DNA of 64,000 nt from Acinetobacter beijerinckii CIP 110307 (GCF_000369005.1 NZ_KB849765.1:186001-250000); one strand, 5' to 3'. Positions 20,073-29,205 are shown, counted from the first letter of the stretch. The notes: generated from the letters alone by a model not told the origin. Numbers and translations are program-made.

Positions 20073-22370
20073 ATGTCTTTTATTAAGTCACGTAAGAAAA
20101 TAGTCTCTTCTGCAATCGCATCATCTCTTAGTGTTCTTGCCGTTCCAGCTATCGCACAAGAGCAACCTGTGCAACTTCCAACAATTCATGCTCAGGCTAC
20201 TCAAGAAGAATCTTTTAAGGTCGACCAGTCTGCTAACGCAAAGTTTGTTGCTCCGTTAAAAGACACGCCAAAATCGATATCCATTCTTTCTCAAAAACTC
20301 ATTAAAGATACTAACTCGAATACTTTACTTGAAGCGTTACGCTATGAACCAGGTATCACATTAGGCGCAGGTGAAGGTGGTACACCTTTTACAGATATGC
20401 CATATATTCGTGGTTACAGTGGTCAATCGTCTATTTATGTCGATGGTGTACGCAATACCACATCTCAAAGTCGTGATATGTTTGCGATTGAACAAGTTGA
20501 AGTCATTAAAGGTTCTTCTTCTACTCTCGGTGGTGGTGGCAGTGTCGGTGGTAGTATCAATCTTGTACCTAAAGTTGCGCATACAGGTGATGTTTATCAA
20601 GGCAGTATCCAAAGTGGTACAGACAATTATCGCCATATTCAATTGGATGCAAATAAAGACTTTGGTAATGGCGTTGCTGGTCGTGTCGTGGTCATGGGCC
20701 ATGAAAATGAGAAAGCAGGTCAACATAATGGTGCAGAGTTTGCACGTGCAGGTATCGCATCAAGCCTTGCTTTCGGTCTAGATACAGCAACACGTGGAAC
20801 ATTCAATTATTACTATCTTCGTAGTAATGATGAACCTGATGCAGGCATTCCATTTAATAATGCAACCCGCGCCCCTTCTGGTGTTACACTCAACCCAGGA
20901 GATGGTCGACCAGCAGATGTTAAGGCAGGAACTTACTATGGCTGGAAAGATCGTGATTTTGATAAACGTCAAAATCATATCGGTACATTCAAACTGGAAC
21001 ATGATTTCACTGAAGATTTAACATTATCAAACGTAATGACTTACAACAAATCGAAGTCTGACTATATTTATACGAATGCTGATGACTCGAATGGTAATAT
21101 TTATCGTGGAACGATTGCTCGTCGCGCTTTAAGCCGTATTGTAGATACTGATGCTTATAGCGATCAACTTTCTTTAAAAGGCAAGTTCAATACAGGTTCA
21201 CTCAAACATTCATTTAATGTTGGTACAGAGTGGAGCTATCAAAATACTGATCAAGGCATGCACACCTTTACCGATGCTGCTGGCCAAACTACTTCAACTA
21301 TTTTGGCATCAAATATCAGCGGTTGCGATACAACTGCTGCTATGGCAAACGGCTGGTGTACTGGCTTAAATAATCCAGGTAATGGTGTATTCACTGATAC
21401 TTTAGGCAGTATTAAAGGACAATCAACGACACGCAGCCGTACAGCTTCTGTTTACGCATTAGATAGTATTGAATTTAACCCGCAATGGTTACTTAACTTA
21501 GGCGTTCGTTGGGATAAATTTGAAACTGAGAAAAAATATAATAAAGATGTTTATAAAACAGATGCAAATCGGGCATATACATCAGAGGTCTCAATCCCTA
21601 AAGGCACTAAATATGAAAGCGACTCAGATTTCTTCACGTATCAAGCTGGTCTAGTCTTTAAGCCAACTGAAGCTGGCAGCATTTACGCGAGTTTTGCAAC
21701 TTCAGCAAACCCAGTTGGTGTTTTAGCTGAAGGTGATAGCAGCGATAATGCTTTAGGCACAACGGATGTTATCAATGCACTTAAGCCTGAAGAGGCTCGC
21801 ACTTTTGAAATCGGTACTAAATGGGATCTATTTAATGAGCGTGCGAATTTAACTGCTGCTATTTTCCGTACGGAAAAGCAAAATACCCGTATTCAAATTG
21901 ATCCAACAACGACAACCAATGCTGGTGAAAGTAAAGTAGATGGTTTTGAAGTCAGCTTAAACGGAAAAGTGACCAACAAATGGGATATTTCTGCAGGTTA
22001 TAGCTATTTAGACAGCGAAATCACTAAAGCCGCTTACACAGCTGTTGCTCAAGAAGGAAAACCACTTCCATTCGTTGCAAAAAACAGCGCAACTTTATGG
22101 TCAACTTACCGCGTATTACCAAGTTTAACTCTGGGTGCTGGTGCTGAATATCGTGATCGCGTTTATGTAAATACGACTGCGCCAAAGTTTCTTCCAACTT
22201 ATACAATCTATAATGCTATGGCGAAATATGATGTAAATAAGAATGTGAATGTACAACTTAACGTGAATAACATTGGTGATAAACGTTACTTCACAAGTGC
22301 GCATGCAGCACACTATGCTTTTGAAGGAAATGGTCGTAACGCAGTATTAGCAATCAACTTTAAATACTAA
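20073..22370 (+). CDS. piuA: TonB-dependent siderophore receptor, PiuA/Fiu-like
   Basis: 765-residue outer-membrane receptor. The signal peptide ends near VPAIAQEQ; the plug contains SISILSQKLI, MPYIRGYSGQSSIYVDGVRN and IEQVEVIKGSSSTLGGGGSVGGSINLV, the Fiu/PiuA pattern; the barrel ends in NAVLAINFKY with terminal aromatic. The next gene encodes the PiuC/YbiX hydroxylase, the conserved partner of PiuA in Pseudomonas and of Fiu in E. coli, and this supports the call. In relatives this receptor imports monomeric catechol-iron complexes and catechol-linked antibiotics. ATG 20073 is chosen for the signal peptide and AGGCG upstream. Fur-regulated. Confidence 0.86.
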   Translation: MSFIKSRKKIVSSAIASSLSVLAVPAIAQEQPVQLPTIHAQATQEESFKVDQSANAKFVAPLKDTPKSISILSQKLIKDTNSNTLLEALRYEPGITLGAGEGGTPFTDMPYIRGYSGQSSIYVDGVRNTTSQSRDMFAIEQVEVIKGSSSTLGGGGSVGGSINLVPKVAHTGDVYQGSIQSGTDNYRHIQLDANKDFGNGVAGRVVVMGHENEKAGQHNGAEFARAGIASSLAFGLDTATRGTFNYYYLRSNDEPDAGIPFNNATRAPSGVTLNPGDGRPADVKAGTYYGWKDRDFDKRQNHIGTFKLEHDFTEDLTLSNVMTYNKSKSDYIYTNADDSNGNIYRGTIARRALSRIVDTDAYSDQLSLKGKFNTGSLKHSFNVGTEWSYQNTDQGMHTFTDAAGQTTSTILASNISGCDTTAAMANGWCTGLNNPGNGVFTDTLGSIKGQSTTRSRTASVYALDSIEFNPQWLLNLGVRWDKFETEKKYNKDVYKTDANRAYTSEVSIPKGTKYESDSDFFTYQAGLVFKPTEAGSIYASFATSANPVGVLAEGDSSDNALGTTDVINALKPEEARTFEIGTKWDLFNERANLTAAIFRTEKQNTRIQIDPTTTTNAGESKVDGFEVSLNGKVTNKWDISAGYSYLDSEITKAAYTAVAQEGKPLPFVAKNSATLWSTYRVLPSLTLGAGAEYRDRVYVNTTAPKFLPTYTIYNAMAKYDVNKNVNVQLNVNNIGDKRYFTSAHAAHYAFEGNGRNAVLAINFKY

Positions 22371-22413
22371 GCAAAAACCATAAAATATTTATGGAATTAA
22401 ACTGAGTTCGTAT

Positions 22414-22441
22414 AAAATAGCCTCACCATGAGGCTATTTTT
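22414..22441 (+). terminator. Intrinsic terminator between piuA and piuC
   Basis: A 12-bp stem (AAAATAGCCTCA / TGAGGCTATTTT) with loop CCA and a terminal T tract ends about 34 bp before the piuC start. It should limit read-through into piuC. Confidence 0.85.
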
Positions 22442-22474
22442 ACACATGCAGCAAATACTCAAAAGGTGTCTATT

Positions 22475-23158
22475 GTGATTCATCATATTCCCAATGTATT
22501 AACGAAAGAGCAAGTTATAGAGTTCCGTCGATTAATGGAAGATGCAAATTGGGTGGGAGGAAAAGTCACCGCGGGTACACTCTCCGCTTCAGTGAAACAA
22601 AATCAACAACTTTCAGAACAAGATCCACTGACCCATGCGCTTAGCGAGATTGTGATTAAAGCAATTTGGCAAAATCCATTATTTCAAGCCGCAGCACTTC
22701 CTCATAAAATCATTCCGCCCCTGTTTAACCGTTATGATGAATCTGAGAGCTTTGGTTTTCATGTTGATAACTCGATTCGTCTTATTCGAGGAACTTCAGA
22801 GCAAATCCGTACCGATTTATCATGTACCTTATTTTTAAGTGAACCTGAAGAATATCAGGGCGGTGAACTGGTCATTGAAGATACATATGGGTATCATGAA
22901 GTTAAACTATCAGCTGGTGATGCTGTGCTTTATCCCTCAACAAGCTTACATGAGGTGAGTAGTATTCAACACGGTAGTCGATTTGCTTCATTCTTTTGGG
23001 TACAAAGTCTAGTTCGGGATGATAGTAAACGTCATTTGCTTTTCACTTTAGATGAAAGTATCCGTGAGTTACGTAAAACTCATGGTGATGCTTATTCAGA
23101 AGTGATGAAACTCACCAATATTTACCATAACTTGATTCGTATGTGGTCTGAGTTATAA
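22475..23158 (+). CDS. piuC: PKHD-type Fe(II)/2-oxoglutarate hydroxylase PiuC
   Basis: 227-residue dioxygenase of the PiuC/YbiX family, thought to modify or help release catechol siderophore iron. Iron ligands: His and Asp in FHVDN and the distal His in LHEV; the 2-oxoglutarate Arg lies in SRFASFFW. GTG 22475 (MIHHIPNVLTKEQ) has AAAAGG at 22461-22466 as ribosome site and fits the family N-terminus; an in-frame GTG at 22466 would overlap that site. A terminator separates it from piuA, so it may be expressed at lower level by read-through or from its own promoter. Confidence 0.88.
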   Translation: MIHHIPNVLTKEQVIEFRRLMEDANWVGGKVTAGTLSASVKQNQQLSEQDPLTHALSEIVIKAIWQNPLFQAAALPHKIIPPLFNRYDESESFGFHVDNSIRLIRGTSEQIRTDLSCTLFLSEPEEYQGGELVIEDTYGYHEVKLSAGDAVLYPSTSLHEVSSIQHGSRFASFFWVQSLVRDDSKRHLLFTLDESIRELRKTHGDAYSEVMKLTNIYHNLIRMWSEL

Positions 23159-23221
23159 GTCAAACACTTTTCACAGCTTAGAGATAAATTTAACTTTTTT
23201 ATCTCTAATTTATAAAATAAT

Positions 23222-23276
23222 GGGAAATTTTCCCTATAAAAATTACAATAGTGCAAAAAACAGGGAAATATTTCCC
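23222..23276. promoter_or_regulatory. Paired GGGAAA-TTTCCC palindromes upstream of leuA leader
   Basis: Two perfect palindromes, GGGAAATTTTCCC at 23222-23234 and GGGAAATATTTCCC at 23263-23276. Their centres are about 41.5 bp apart, close to four helical turns, so both could face one side of the DNA. They precede a possible promoter (TTGCAG 23308-23313, 17 bp, TAGACT 23331-23336). I infer a two-site operator; the binding protein is not known. Confidence 0.55.
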
Positions 23277-23399
23277 ACTCATTCAAATTAAAATGTTTTA
23301 TAGACCTTTGCAGTCGTCTGTATTTTCGCCTAGACTGAATATAGTTAGATGATTAATATATCTGCAAAATTAAATATCCACTATTATGAATGGTAGATG

Positions 23400-23486
23400 A
23401 TGAAAACAAATCGCGGCTTTACCCACCCGTCTCATACAACACATCTCGCTGCTCTTCTCCTGATTCTGCGCCTCGCGCGCGTATAA
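23400..23486 (+). CDS. leuL: leuA leader peptide (28 residues, Leu-rich)
   Basis: A short frame starting ATG AAA ACA at 23400 (or one codon earlier at 23397) and ending TAA at 23484-23486. Codons 16-25 contain six leucines in ten codons, all CTN (CTC three times, CTG twice, CTT once), although the neighbouring genes prefer TTA/TTG. This is the hallmark of a leucine attenuation peptide, where scarce charged tRNA-Leu stalls the ribosome. It ends 133 nt before leuA. No strong ribosome site is visible. Too short to be found by length-based gene calling. Confidence 0.8.
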   Translation: MKTNRGFTHPSHTTHLAALLLILRLARV

Positions 23487-23492
23487 ATTTTT

Positions 23493-23603
23493 TGCCTACT
23501 TTATTTAGGCACTCGATCCCCGAATTCGCTTTAAATTAATTCTTATAGACACCATATATATCTGTAGCACGTTGCTTTTAATTTGACTCAGCAACCATGC
23601 TAC
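23493..23603 (+). promoter_or_regulatory. Putative attenuator region between leader peptide and leuA
   Basis: Two stem-loops: TGCCTA/TAGGCA at 23493-23511, and a larger imperfect one with GTAGCA..GTTGC pairing to GCAAC..TGCTAC at 23564-23603, ending just before the leuA ribosome site AAGGAG (23607-23612). No GC hairpin followed by a clear U run was found, so the switch may act by a weak terminator near the T run at 23488-23493 or by masking translation. The mechanism is inferred. Confidence 0.5.
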
Positions 23604-23619
23604 GACAAGGAGTTATCTC

Positions 23620-25317
23620 ATGATGTTGGCTGACCCAAGCAAAAAATATCGCCGTATGTACCAACGAGTAGATTTACCAGATCGCCAATGGCCGAATAAT
23701 GAAATCAACCAAGCACCGATTTGGATGAGCACCGATCTTCGTGATGGTAACCAAGCAATTTTTGAACCGATGGATATGGATCAAAAATTAAAAATGTTTC
23801 ATATGTTGGTTAAAATCGGTTTTAAGCATATCGAAATCGGCTTTCCATCAGCATCTCAAATTGACTTCGATTTTACGCGTAAATTGATTGAAGAAAATTT
23901 GATTCCTGATGATGTCTATATCGAAGTTTTAGTGCAAGCACGTGATCATTTGATTGAACGTACTTTTGAAGCTTTAGTTGATGCGAAACGTGCAATTGTG
24001 CATATCTATAACTCTAACTCGCCAACCTTCCGTGAAAAAGTATTGAATGTAGATGCAAATGGTGCAAAGCAACTTGCGATTAATGCAGCAAATAAAGTCA
24101 AAGAATCTGCTGCGAAATATCCTGCAACAGACTGGATTTTCCAATACAGCCCAGAATGTTTTTCTGCAACGGAATTAGAAGTTGCCAAAGATGTCTGTGA
24201 TGCGGTAACAGAAATTTGGGAAGCTTCACCGACCAATAAAGTTATCTTGAACTTACCTGCAACCGTTGAAGTGTCTACACCGAATGTCTATGCCGATCAA
24301 ATCGAATGGATGCATCGTAACTTGGCGCGTCGTGATGGCGTGATTATCTCAGTTCACTGCCACAATGACCGTGGTTGTGGTATTGCTGCTTCTGAATTAG
24401 CGATTATGGCTGGAGCTGACCGTGTTGAAGGTTGTGTGTTTGGTAATGGTGAACGTACAGGTAACGTCGATGTTGCTGCGATTGCCTTGAACATGTATAC
24501 CCAAGGTGTTGCACCAAACTTAGATTTCTCAAACATTAATGAAATCATTGCAACTGTCGAAGAATGTACTGGCTTACCGGTTCACCCTCGCCATCCATAT
24601 GCAGGTGATTTGGTCTTTACCGCTTTCTCTGGTTCACACCAAGATGCGATCAAAAAAGGCTTTGAATTCCAGAAAAATGAAGAAATTTGGGATATGCCAT
24701 ACTTACCAATCGATCCGAAAGATTTGGGTCGTGACTATGATGCGGTGATTCGAGTGAATAGCCAATCTGGTAAAGGTGGTATTGCGTATTTGTTAGAATC
24801 GAATTACAACGTTGCTTTACCTCGTCGTGTACAAATCGAGTTCAGTCAGATCGTACAGCAACATACCGATGAAAATGGCACAGAGATCAGTGCACATGAA
24901 ATTTGGACCTTATTCCAAAATACGTATGTCGATGTCAAGAACAGCCACTATCAAACCAAACATTACCAATTATCTGATATCAATGGCACACAAATCATTG
25001 AGTTAGATATTGAGATTGATGGTGAAATTCAACGCTTACGTGGTGAAGGTAACGGTCCAATTTCTGCAATGCTTGACGCATTACAATTACCGATCGATGT
25101 TGTAAATTATGAAGAACGCAGTATTAGTTCTGGTGCGAATGCTAAAGCGCTTGCCTTGATTGAACTTCAAGTCAAAGGCACTGGTAAAAATGCTTTCGGT
25201 GCAGGAATTCATGACAATATTGTCACCTCATCTATCGAAGCGATTATTGCATGTACCAATCGTTTAATTGAACAAGGTGTCCTCACAACTGAACAAGTTG
25301 CTGCCGCAGCCGTTTAG
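23620..25317 (+). CDS. leuA: 2-isopropylmalate synthase
   Basis: Condenses acetyl-CoA with 2-oxoisovalerate, the committed step of leucine synthesis. 565 residues, the longer LeuA type. N-terminal HMGL-like TIM barrel (STDLRDGNQAIFEPM, IEIGFPSASQIDFDF, SVHCHNDRGCGIAASELA with metal-binding His residues, EGCVFGNGERTGNVD), then a linker and the C-terminal regulatory domain (from about 430) that normally gives leucine feedback inhibition. AAGGAG 7 nt upstream of ATG 23620. A Leu-rich leader peptide upstream suggests a second, transcriptional or translational, leucine control. Confidence 0.96.
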   Translation: MMLADPSKKYRRMYQRVDLPDRQWPNNEINQAPIWMSTDLRDGNQAIFEPMDMDQKLKMFHMLVKIGFKHIEIGFPSASQIDFDFTRKLIEENLIPDDVYIEVLVQARDHLIERTFEALVDAKRAIVHIYNSNSPTFREKVLNVDANGAKQLAINAANKVKESAAKYPATDWIFQYSPECFSATELEVAKDVCDAVTEIWEASPTNKVILNLPATVEVSTPNVYADQIEWMHRNLARRDGVIISVHCHNDRGCGIAASELAIMAGADRVEGCVFGNGERTGNVDVAAIALNMYTQGVAPNLDFSNINEIIATVEECTGLPVHPRHPYAGDLVFTAFSGSHQDAIKKGFEFQKNEEIWDMPYLPIDPKDLGRDYDAVIRVNSQSGKGGIAYLLESNYNVALPRRVQIEFSQIVQQHTDENGTEISAHEIWTLFQNTYVDVKNSHYQTKHYQLSDINGTQIIELDIEIDGEIQRLRGEGNGPISAMLDALQLPIDVVNYEERSISSGANAKALALIELQVKGTGKNAFGAGIHDNIVTSSIEAIIACTNRLIEQGVLTTEQVAAAAV

Positions 25318-25381
25318 ATAGATGAAATATCATGTAACCGTCAGTAAACCTGAGTTGCAATATCAGAAAAAATGACTTTTG

Positions 25382-25411
25382 AAAGGATACCTGAATTGGT
25401 ATCCTTTTATT
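25382..25411 (+). terminator. Intrinsic terminator of leuA
   Basis: A 10-bp stem AAAGGATACC / GGTATCCTTT is followed by T-rich sequence. Confidence 0.85.
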
Positions 25412-25446
25412 ATTGATAAAAAATTTATACAAGGCGAATTATTCCA

Positions 25447-26607
25447 GTGTCTTTTCCATCGGATTCAGTGGGTTTAGTCACACCACAAAAATTTCAATTT
25501 GAGCAACCATTAGAACTTGAATGTGGACGAGTTTTGCCTCGTTTCGATTTGATGGTTGAAACCTATGGAACACTTAATGCTGATAAATCTAATGCGATTT
25601 TAATTTGTCATGCATTATCTGGGCATCATCATGCCGCAGGTTATCATCATCCAGATGATAAAAAAGTAGGATGGTGGGATAGCTGTATCGGTCCTGGTAA
25701 AGCGATTGATACCAATCATTTTTTTATTGTTTCACTGAATAACATTGGTGGTTGTAACGGCTCAACAGGCCCTACTTCGCCAAATCCTGAAAATGAAAAT
25801 CGCCCTTATGGTCCAGATTTCCCTCTCGTCACTGTAAGAGATTGGGTGAAAACTCAAGCGATGCTTTCTGATCGACTAGGTATAGATGCATGGTATGCCA
25901 TTATTGGTGGCTCATTAGGTGGTATGCAGGCACTACAATGGTCGTTGGACTATCCTGATCGCTTAAAAAAATGTGTGATCATTGCGAGCGCACCAAAATT
26001 ATCAGCCCAAAACATTGCCTTCAACGAAGTTGCACGCCAATCCATTCTGTCTGATCCTGATTTTCATCATGGTCGTTATTTAGAAAATGATAGCTATCCA
26101 AAGCGTGGTTTGATTTTGGCGCGCATGGTCGGACATATCACCTATTTGTCTGAAGAAGCGATGAAACAAAAATTTGGTCGTGATTTAAAATCAGGCAAGT
26201 TTATGTATGGTTTTGATGTCGAATTCCAAGTTGAAAGTTATTTGCGTTACCAAGGCGAACAATTTAGCCGTAATTTTGATGCAAATACTTACTTGATTAT
26301 GACCAAGGCATTGGATTATTTTGATCCGTCGCGTGAATATGAACACTCATTGACGAAAGCGATGAATCAGCCCAAATGTCAATTTTTGGTGATTTCATTT
26401 ACGACAGATTGGCGTTTTAGTCCAAGCCGATCACAAGAAATCGTGGATGCTTTGATTGATAATCATAAGCCTGTCAGTTATTTAGATATTGATGCTGAGC
26501 AAGGTCATGACTCTTTCTTATTCCCTATTCCACTGTATGTGAAAACACTAAGAGCATTTTTAGGTGGTGTACAACAGTTGCAATCGACATCGCAGGAGCT
26601 TCACTGA
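25447..26607 (+). CDS. metX: Homoserine O-acetyltransferase
   Basis: Transfers an acetyl (or succinyl in some homologues) group to homoserine in methionine synthesis. 386-residue alpha/beta hydrolase fold: [32 protein letters not shown], nucleophile elbow [10 protein letters not shown], Asp in FTTDWRFSP and His in [13 protein letters not shown] start at 25447. The stop codon overlaps the metW start (TGATG), so the two are translationally coupled. Acyl-CoA specificity in this family depends on few residues and was not resolved here. Confidence 0.93.
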   Translation: MSFPSDSVGLVTPQKFQFEQPLELECGRVLPRFDLMVETYGTLNADKSNAILICHALSGHHHAAGYHHPDDKKVGWWDSCIGPGKAIDTNHFFIVSLNNIGGCNGSTGPTSPNPENENRPYGPDFPLVTVRDWVKTQAMLSDRLGIDAWYAIIGGSLGGMQALQWSLDYPDRLKKCVIIASAPKLSAQNIAFNEVARQSILSDPDFHHGRYLENDSYPKRGLILARMVGHITYLSEEAMKQKFGRDLKSGKFMYGFDVEFQVESYLRYQGEQFSRNFDANTYLIMTKALDYFDPSREYEHSLTKAMNQPKCQFLVISFTTDWRFSPSRSQEIVDALIDNHKPVSYLDIDAEQGHDSFLFPIPLYVKTLRAFLGGVQQLQSTSQELH

Positions 26608-27200
26608 TGCGTATAGATCAACAACTCGCTGAAAAATGGATTACCCCGAATACAAGCGTACTCGATTTGGGTTGCGGTGATGGCGAATTACTGGCTCATA
26701 TGAGTAAACAGCACAATATTCGCGCTTATGGCTTAGAAATTGATCAAGAAAAGATTGCAATTGCGATCAGTCGGGGGTTAAATATTATCCAACAGGACTT
26801 AAACTTAGGTTTAAGCCGTTTTGCTGACCAATCTTTTGATTCTGTGGTCATGGCACAAGCTTTGCAAGCTGTAGATGCACCTGATGTATTACTTCGTGAT
26901 ATGGTGCGGGTCGGCAAACAGGCAATTATTACTTTTCCGAACTTCGCGTATTGGAAAACACGTTCTTTTCTTGCGTTAAAAGGGAAAATGCCTGTTTCGG
27001 AAGCTTTACCCTATATGTGGTATAACACCCCGAATATTCATTTATGTACTTTCCGTGACTTTGAAGCCTTATGTGCTGAGAACGGAATTAAAATTATTAA
27101 TCGACTTGCCGTTAATGGTGACCAACAAGGTAGTATGCTCAGTAAGCATATGCCGAACCTATTTGGTGAAGTCGCAATTTATCGAGTGAGCGCTCTATGA
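26607..27200 (+). CDS. metW: MetW methionine biosynthesis protein
   Basis: 197-residue SAM-methyltransferase-fold protein. The motif LDLGCGDGELLAHM is intact, followed by QQDLNLGLSRFADQSFD and the family-specific FPNFAYWKTRSFLALKGKMP and YNTPNIHLCTFRDF. MetW is cotranscribed with metX in many proteobacteria and is needed for full MetX activity in some. Here it overlaps metX by one base and the following Sel1 gene by four bases, suggesting a three-gene transcript. Confidence 0.93.
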   Translation: MRIDQQLAEKWITPNTSVLDLGCGDGELLAHMSKQHNIRAYGLEIDQEKIAIAISRGLNIIQQDLNLGLSRFADQSFDSVVMAQALQAVDAPDVLLRDMVRVGKQAIITFPNFAYWKTRSFLALKGKMPVSEALPYMWYNTPNIHLCTFRDFEALCAENGIKIINRLAVNGDQQGSMLSKHMPNLFGEVAIYRVSAL

Positions 27201-27784
27201 AAAAGACATTAATCAGCACATTTTTATTTGGTCTGATCAGTATACAAGCGCACGCTGACTATGTTACTCAACCGCAATCGGTTGCAACACAGGCAGCGCG
27301 ATACTCAGTGATGAGTATTGATGAATTACAAAGCGCAGCAAAAGCTGGTCAAGCTGGAGCACAATTTTATCTCGCAACACGTTATCAGTATGGTAAAGAT
27401 GTAGCTAAAGATGAAAAACAAGCTTTTTCTCTGTTTAAAGCAGCAGCAGATCAAGGTATTTCTGCGGCACAGCTCAATGTGGGTCGTATGTATGCAGATG
27501 GTATTGGCATTAAAAAAGATGAAGCATTAGCGCGTAAATATTTCGAGAAGGCAGCAAGCCACGGAGATAATCGTGCAAGTTTCAATCTAGCGATGATGGA
27601 AGAACAGAAAAAAAACTTTGTTGGTGCATACCAGTGGTATGAGCTTTCAACTCGTGATGGCATGCTTGATACGAAAGTCATTAGTCTTTCTGAAGGTAAG
27701 AAAACTGCGTTGGCTGCTAACCTGACTCAAGATCAAATCCGTACCGCACGTGACCGTGCTGATAAATGGATTCAAGCACAATAA
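27197..27784 (+). CDS. Exported Sel1-repeat protein
   Basis: 195 residues with a signal peptide (MKKTLISTFLFGLISIQAHA) and three to four Sel1-like repeats (AGAQFYLATRYQYGKDVAKDE, AAQLNVGRMYADGIGIKKDE, NRASFNLAMMEEQKKN). Such alpha-solenoids mediate protein contacts; likely periplasmic. It overlaps the metW stop by four bases, so it is probably expressed with metXW, though no methionine link is evident. Confidence 0.85.
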   Translation: MKKTLISTFLFGLISIQAHADYVTQPQSVATQAARYSVMSIDELQSAAKAGQAGAQFYLATRYQYGKDVAKDEKQAFSLFKAAADQGISAAQLNVGRMYADGIGIKKDEALARKYFEKAASHGDNRASFNLAMMEEQKKNFVGAYQWYELSTRDGMLDTKVISLSEGKKTALAANLTQDQIRTARDRADKWIQAQ

Positions 27785-27812
27785 TCTTATTTAGATCTAT
27801 TGAGTAATATAG

Positions 27813-27840
27813 AAACCGACTTGTGATAGCCGGTTTTTTA
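27813..27840 (+). terminator. Probable terminator of metX-metW-sel1
   Basis: The stem AAACCG / CGGTTT with a 12-nt loop is followed by a T run. Modest strength. Confidence 0.6.
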
Positions 27841-27879
27841 CTTATGAATTCATTATCAACAATAAAAATGGAGATAGAC

Positions 27880-28389
27880 ATGTATCAATTTCCCCCTTTG
27901 CTAACTCAACTTCATCAGCTTGAGTTTGATTATGAAGATGGCAATGGAATTGATTTTGAACCATATGAAAACTTTTTATTAGAACAAGAAACAAATGACT
28001 GGTTAAAAGCATGGACAGGAAATCATGAAATTGATGTGACTCCTTTTTTAGTGTTTGGGCAAGATGGAACTGGAGGATATGCTGCTTTTTGGCTAGTGAA
28101 TAAAGATAAGGAAATCCTTGAACAACCTATCATTTTTCTTGGATCAGAAGGCGAAATTGGTGTAGTTGCAAAAAATTTTGATGATTATTTATGGTTACTC
28201 GCGCACACACATGGGTCATTTGAAGCCACATCTTATCCAGAAAATGATAAAAAGATAAATCAAACATTTTTAGATTTTGCAAAAAAGTATTCAAAATCTG
28301 AACATAGAGTAATCATGGAAATCACTAAAGATGCAAAAAATACTTATCCTTATTTTGAAACATGGATTGAAAGTTTAATCCGTTACTAA
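27880..28389 (+). CDS. SMI1/KNR4 (SUKH)-like protein
   Basis: 169-residue soluble acidic protein. The central stretch VTPFLVFGQDGTGGYAAFWL and the segment GEIGVVAKNFDDYLWLLA recall the SMI1/KNR4 (SUKH) fold, found in immunity proteins and in housekeeping proteins. No toxin gene is adjacent: the neighbours are the metW operon and rdgB, so an immunity role is not supported here. ATG 27880 has GGAG 7 nt upstream and is preferred over further-upstream ATGs. AT-richer than its neighbours. Confidence 0.55.
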   Translation: MYQFPPLLTQLHQLEFDYEDGNGIDFEPYENFLLEQETNDWLKAWTGNHEIDVTPFLVFGQDGTGGYAAFWLVNKDKEILEQPIIFLGSEGEIGVVAKNFDDYLWLLAHTHGSFEATSYPENDKKINQTFLDFAKKYSKSEHRVIMEITKDAKNTYPYFETWIESLIRY

Positions 28390-28430
28390 ATTGGTATACT
28401 TCACTCCATTTAATATATCGAGATTTTACA

Positions 28431-29054
28431 ATGTCTACTCAATCATGGCTCACCCAAGGCAGCCTTGTGCTTGCAAGTAATAACAAGGGTAAAATTGCAG
28501 AATTTGATCACCTATTTCAACAGCTCAATCTACCCGTCGAGATCATTGCTCAAGGCAAACTTGATATTGAAGATGCGATTGAAGATGGTCTAAGCTTTGT
28601 AGAAAATGCAATTATCAAAGCTCGCCATGCATCTAAGCTATCAGGTAAACCTGCGATTGCAGATGACTCTGGTTTATGTGTTCCAATCTTAGAGGGTGCA
28701 CCAGGCATCTACTCTGCACGCTATGCAGGTGAACATGGCAATGATGCAGCCAACAACCAAAAATTATTGGCTGATCTTGCACCTTTGCGTAAAGATGGCG
28801 AAACCATTGAAGGCATGTTTGTATGCGTATTGGCACTTGTCACACATGCAGAAGATCCTCTTCCACAAATCTTTCAAGGTATTTGGAAAGGTGAAATTTT
28901 AGAAGCAGCACGCGGCGAAAACGGATTTGGTTATGATCCTTTATTTTGGTTACCTGAGCTGAATCTTTCGAGTGCTGAGCTCAGTAAAGTTGATAAAAAT
29001 AATATCAGTCATCGTGGTCAAGCCATGCAGCTCTTTAAAGCGAGCCTTGTATAA
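28431..29054 (+). CDS. rdgB: dITP/XTP pyrophosphatase (Ham1/RdgB)
   Basis: Hydrolyses non-canonical purine triphosphates (dITP, ITP, XTP) to monophosphates, keeping them out of DNA and RNA. 207 residues. Family blocks: LASNNKGKIAEF (substrate loop), FVENAIIKARHAS, ADDSGLCVPILEGAPGIYSARYAG (catalytic Asp and metal binding), NGFGYDPLFWLP and ISHRGQAM. Monocistronic with a terminator downstream. Confidence 0.95.
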   Translation: MSTQSWLTQGSLVLASNNKGKIAEFDHLFQQLNLPVEIIAQGKLDIEDAIEDGLSFVENAIIKARHASKLSGKPAIADDSGLCVPILEGAPGIYSARYAGEHGNDAANNQKLLADLAPLRKDGETIEGMFVCVLALVTHAEDPLPQIFQGIWKGEILEAARGENGFGYDPLFWLPELNLSSAELSKVDKNNISHRGQAMQLFKASLV

Positions 29055-29064
29055 GTTGATTGAT

Positions 29065-29092
29065 AAGCCCAAATGCAAATTTGGGCTTTTTC
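29065..29092 (+). terminator. Intrinsic terminator of rdgB
   Basis: A 10-bp stem AAGCCCAAAT / ATTTGGGCTT with loop GCAA and a T tract. Confidence 0.9.
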
Positions 29093-29122
29093 ATATTCTC
29101 TCTCGATTTACGTCTATTCATT

Positions 29123-29160
29123 TGTCTTAAAATTGCAATATAAGTGTCACATCTTTGTCA
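29123..29160 (+). promoter_or_regulatory. PhoB-box-like direct repeats upstream of tatA
   Basis: TGTCT (29123), TGCAA (29134), TGTCA (29145) and TGTCA (29156) recur every 11 bp. The last two, TGTCA-N6-TGTCA, fit the core of the Pho box (CTGTCAT-A/T-rich-CTGTCAT). A TATAAC at 29177-29182 is a candidate -10. This suggests phosphate-starvation control of tatABC; inferred from spacing only. Confidence 0.62.
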
Positions 29161-29205
29161 TGCCAAACTGTTGAGATATAACCAAAGTTTTATAGGAATA
29201 AAATT

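Noticed and set aside
20361..21021. Alternative frames inside piuA on both strands
   Set aside because: They overlap a full-length receptor with intact motifs and show no independent start signals.
25318..25446. SAM riboswitch or MetJ-type operator before metX
   Set aside because: The 129 bp hold the leuA terminator and no recognisable aptamer or AGACGTCT-like repeat.
27880..28389. A SUKH-like protein as the immunity half of a toxin system
   Set aside because: No toxin, secretion or polymorphic-effector gene adjoins it; only the fold-like pattern supports the idea.
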